Source of the DNA: Nitrospira sp.
GTDB lineage: Bacteria; Nitrospirota; Nitrospiria; Nitrospirales; Nitrospiraceae
DNA: 64,000 nucleotides
Reading direction: 5' to 3'
NCBI GenBank assembly: GCA_029194535.1
Contig: JARFXR010000002.1
Span: forward strand, 930,001-994,000
The notes beneath the pieces were generated by a model, which was given only the letters and a program-made list of their open reading frames with translations, did not search any database and was not told the DNA's origin. Shown piece by piece: positions 61,901 to 64,000 of the stretch (position 1 is the stretch's first letter; every line of letters begins with the position of its first letter). The translations under genes and the position numbers were made by a program.

Positions 61901-61930
61901 TTGCAACTTGCCTCTTTCCTTCGTTAGAAT
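61901..61930 (+). promoter_or_regulatory. Promoter of the exported 177-residue protein
   Basis: TTGCAA (61901-61906), 18-base spacer, TAGAAT (61925-61930). Leader of about 70 bases; AAGGAGG is 5 bases before the ATG at 62007. Confidence 0.55.
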
Positions 61931-62006
61931 GAGCGCGTCCATGTGCCCCCGCACTGATGCAGTGGCTTCCAACAGTCATACGGGTATTTGCGTCAAGGAG
62001 GAATGA

Positions 62007-62540
62007 ATGAGCGCAATCGTGCGAGCAGCGGTGCTGACCTGTCTGTCCTTGGCCGCCGTCTGCATGTCCGTTTCAGCCGGATCCGCGGAACCCTATGAAT
62101 TGAGCAAGAACGACGTAATGGATGCCAAGGGCATTAAGAGTTCCGAGGTATCCCTGTTTGGGGTCAAGCTCGGCGACAGCGAGGCGAAGGCTCTCGATGT
62201 ATTGGTGAACGAGAAAATCCCGGGCGTAAAGGTCGAGCAGGAAGCCTTGTTCATTTTTCTCCTCGACCAGCGAAAACCGACCGGTCCAATGGCCGGCGTG
62301 CGGGTTCAAGACGGGAAGGTTGACCTTATTTTTGTGAACAACAGATTTGCCTACAAAACGCGCGGAGTCTTCCGAAACGTCCTCAATAGTGAGAGCCCTG
62401 AAGATGTTCGGAAGTTGCTCGGTCAGGAAGATTATGGTGACGAAAACGTCATGGGGGCCGTCCTGGCGTATGACAAACAAGGTTTCGTCATCAACTACCT
62501 GGGAAAAGACGTGAATATCGAATTTTCCCCTCTTCGCTAG
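62007..62540 (+). CDS. Exported protein of unknown function
   Basis: 177 residues. Signal peptide VRAAVLTCLSLAAVCMSVSA then GSAEPYELSKNDV. The mature part has two similar halves: SLFGVKLGDSEAKALDVLVN and SESPEDVRKLLGQEDYGDEN, a pattern like SmpA/BamE-type or DUF-type periplasmic proteins. Strong ribosome site AAGGAGG. Family not assigned. Confidence 0.75.
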   Translation: MSAIVRAAVLTCLSLAAVCMSVSAGSAEPYELSKNDVMDAKGIKSSEVSLFGVKLGDSEAKALDVLVNEKIPGVKVEQEALFIFLLDQRKPTGPMAGVRVQDGKVDLIFVNNRFAYKTRGVFRNVLNSESPEDVRKLLGQEDYGDENVMGAVLAYDKQGFVINYLGKDVNIEFSPLR

Positions 62541-62651
62541 GGCGCGTTCCTCTCACACCCTTTTTCATCCTTCGCCGCCCAATAGAGTCCATGCATCGAT
62601 GACCTCATGGCCTCGGACGGCAAGACCGAGCAGATGACCCAGTTCTGCGGG

Positions 62652-63578
62652 CTAATGAATGGAGTCGGACGTGCGAAGGCCATAGTTGATGAGGCTCATC
62701 GCAGTGTTCCAGCGGCGATTCGAATTGAGGATGACGAGCAGCAGGTCACTGCCGTTCTGGGAGACCTTCGCAATGAGACACCGTCCGGCTTTGGACGTGA
62801 ACCCGGTCTTCACTCCCTCAACACCCGGGATGCGCCCAAGCAGTCGGTTTGTATTATGCAGCACGTGGGCATGCGTGCCATTGATGGGCATGATGATCGC
62901 CCGCTCTTCTCGAACCAATTGCCGAAACGTGGGCTGCTCCAGCGCGATGACGCTCAAGCGTGCCAGATCTTCAGCGGACGAATAGTGATCGGGATGATCG
63001 AAGCCGCAGGCATTGCTGAAATGCGTATCCGACAGCCCAAGGGTCGTCGCCTTGGCATTCATAAGCGATACGAATTGCGACTCGTCTCCCCCGACATGTT
63101 CGACGGCCGCCAGACACGCGTCGTTCGCCGACATGATGAGCATACCCTTCAAGAGATCCTCGAGCCGAAATACCTGGCCAGGCTTGAGGCGGAGGTGGAT
63201 CTTATGTGCGCGAGCGGCCGTCGGGCTGACCGTGACCAGATCGTCCAAGCGACCCCGCTCGAGGATCACCAAGGCCGACATGATCTTCGTCAGGCTCGCC
63301 GGCGAGAGCCGTTTGCCCGACTCGTGTTCGTATAGGACCCGCCCGCTGTTGAGCTCCTTCAAGAGAATGCTGTGGGCGGGCACCCGTCGCCAGGGAAGCG
63401 CTGTGCCGTCGGTGCCCGAAACATGGGCCGGCCTGGACGAAACCGAAGCGCGCCTGGCCTCCGTCGGCGACGGCATGGTGCCGCTGAGCCCCGTGATCAG
63501 GATCCCCCAGCAGAATACCGCCGCGGCGAAGCGAGCCCACAGGATCAGTCTGGACCTCCGCACGCGCATGGCGGTCAT
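62652..63578 (-). CDS. D-alanyl-D-alanine carboxypeptidase (DacA family, PBP5/7-like)
   Basis: 308 residues with an N-terminal signal/anchor (FAAAVFCWGILITGLSG). Penicillin-binding motifs: SLTK (Ser95, Lys98), SAN (150-152) and KTG in EGVKTGFTSKAGRCL. Trims peptidoglycan stem peptides in the periplasm. The usual C-terminal beta domain of PBP5 is missing, as in PBP7-like endopeptidases. AGGGGG just upstream supports ATG 63578; ATG 63569 is also possible. Confidence 0.92.
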   Translation of the reverse strand: MTAMRVRRSRLILWARFAAAVFCWGILITGLSGTMPSPTEARRASVSSRPAHVSGTDGTALPWRRVPAHSILLKELNSGRVLYEHESGKRLSPASLTKIMSALVILERGRLDDLVTVSPTAARAHKIHLRLKPGQVFRLEDLLKGMLIMSANDACLAAVEHVGGDESQFVSLMNAKATTLGLSDTHFSNACGFDHPDHYSSAEDLARLSVIALEQPTFRQLVREERAIIMPINGTHAHVLHNTNRLLGRIPGVEGVKTGFTSKAGRCLIAKVSQNGSDLLLVILNSNRRWNTAMSLINYGLRTSDSIH

Positions 63579-63588
63579 CGCCCCCTGA

Positions 63589-63777
63589 CTACAATGTGAA
63601 TGACTCCCGCACCTTGTTGCCGCGGAATCCGCTGTCGATGACTCTATGGAAGAAACGAAGAAGGTCGGCAAGATCGATCCAAAATCCGCAGTTCAGACAG
63701 CGAGCGTAGAGACGACGATTCACCATCGTATAGTGCCGCTCGATCATCATGAAGCCTTGACATTTAAGGCAATGCAT
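63589..63777 (-). CDS. 62-residue zinc-ribbon protein
   Basis: MHCLKCQGFMMIERHY and LYARCLNCGFWID give a Cys4 zinc ribbon (Cys3, Cys6, Cys27, Cys30) followed by an amphipathic helix (LADLLRFFHRVIDSG). AGGA lies 6 bases before the ATG. Function unknown; similar small proteins are frequent in this window. Starts between the carboxypeptidase gene and a membrane-protein gene on the same strand. Confidence 0.75.
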   Translation of the reverse strand: MHCLKCQGFMMIERHYTMVNRRLYARCLNCGFWIDLADLLRFFHRVIDSGFRGNKVRESFTL

Positions 63778-63804
63778 TGCGAATCCTGACGTGCCACGAG
63801 GCGG

Positions 63805-64000
63805 TCATCCGATCCGTTTCATGACCAACGCGAGACACCCTGCCAGAAGGCCTCCGCCGAAAATCGTCGTACCGAGCGAGAGGTAGGGATTTGCACCTCC
63901 CGCCGGATGGGTTCCGTCGATCAGGTCTCGCACGCCTCCCTGCACCATAAGTACCGAAAGGGTGAGCAGCGCGCCGATCGCGAACCACCATGTGAACGAT
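63805..64000 (-). CDS. C-terminal part of a small membrane protein (cut by window edge)
   Basis: The frame is open to the end of the window and ends at TGA 63805-63807. It encodes two membrane spans (WWFAIGALLTLSVLMVQGG and SLGTTIFGGGLLAGCLALVM) joined by RDLIDGTHPAGGANPYL. The start is outside the window; family not recognised. Confidence 0.6.
   Translation of the reverse strand, partial: SFTWWFAIGALLTLSVLMVQGGVRDLIDGTHPAGGANPYLSLGTTIFGGGLLAGCLALVMKRIG

Overview
The window reads as a GC-rich chromosomal segment of a Nitrospira-like bacterium (phylum Nitrospirota). This is an inference from gene content: lysine made through LL-diaminopimelate aminotransferase (dapL), an argD-F-G-H to lysA-dapA-dapB cluster, many short zinc-ribbon proteins, and foldback intergenic repeats like those I recall from Nitrospira genomes. 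No 16S rRNA or nitrification gene is present to prove it. Most of the window is dense housekeeping sequence with many ATGA or GTGA overlaps between neighbours.

Layout. 1-9.8 kb: start of an unidentified gene, truD, an exported EF-hand-like protein with a metallophosphoesterase, a HEAT protein, a MarR regulator with a metallo-beta-lactamase-fold enzyme, SirB1, an ABC exporter with a LON-domain protein, and a CrtC-like protein. Several convergent gaps here are filled by foldback repeats, including a 188-bp element with perfect 17-bp inverted ends. 9.8-13.6 kb: an accessory patch holding a vapBC module beside a decayed second copy of the crtC-like 3' end, two integron-like gene cassettes (GNAT acetyltransferase and a lipoprotein) bounded by attC-like palindromes with no integrase, an IS5-family transposase fragment, and a ribbon-helix-helix-like/coiled-coil pair. 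13.6-24.6 kb: beta-propeller lipoprotein, methyltransferase, hypotheticals, glutamine amidotransferase, dapL, folK-panC, zinc-ribbon/PilZ protein, MazG-like protein and rmuC. 24.6-32.6 kb: a rifampin-phosphotransferase-like dikinase with glycerate 2-kinase, lytic transglycosylase, family 5 uracil-DNA glycosylase, transaldolase and small exported or zinc-binding proteins.

32.7-42.9 kb is one long minus-strand biosynthetic run: argD, argF, argG, argH, a small lipoprotein, a B12-type radical SAM protein with a STAS-like tail, lysA, dapA and dapB. With dapL this covers most of lysine synthesis and the ornithine-to-arginine steps. 43-52.3 kb holds gpmA, a metallopeptidase/ATP-grasp pair of unknown product, ttcA, msrA, a PilZ protein, pal and two very short genes (46 and 48 codons). 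52.9-64 kb holds tRNA-Arg(UCG), aroK-aroE, an SDR, trmI, a group 2 sigma factor, an HtrA protease, lipB, glutamate dehydrogenase, a penicillin-binding carboxypeptidase and a cut-off membrane protein.

A recurring theme is a sigma70-type -10 box ending 5-8 bases before the start codon (MarR, LON protein, vapB, ttcA, the dikinase and others), which suggests frequent leaderless transcription. The observations most worth following up are the cassette patch, the 188-bp foldback element, the metallopeptidase/ATP-grasp pair, the radical SAM-STAS fusion and the dikinase/glycerate kinase pair.
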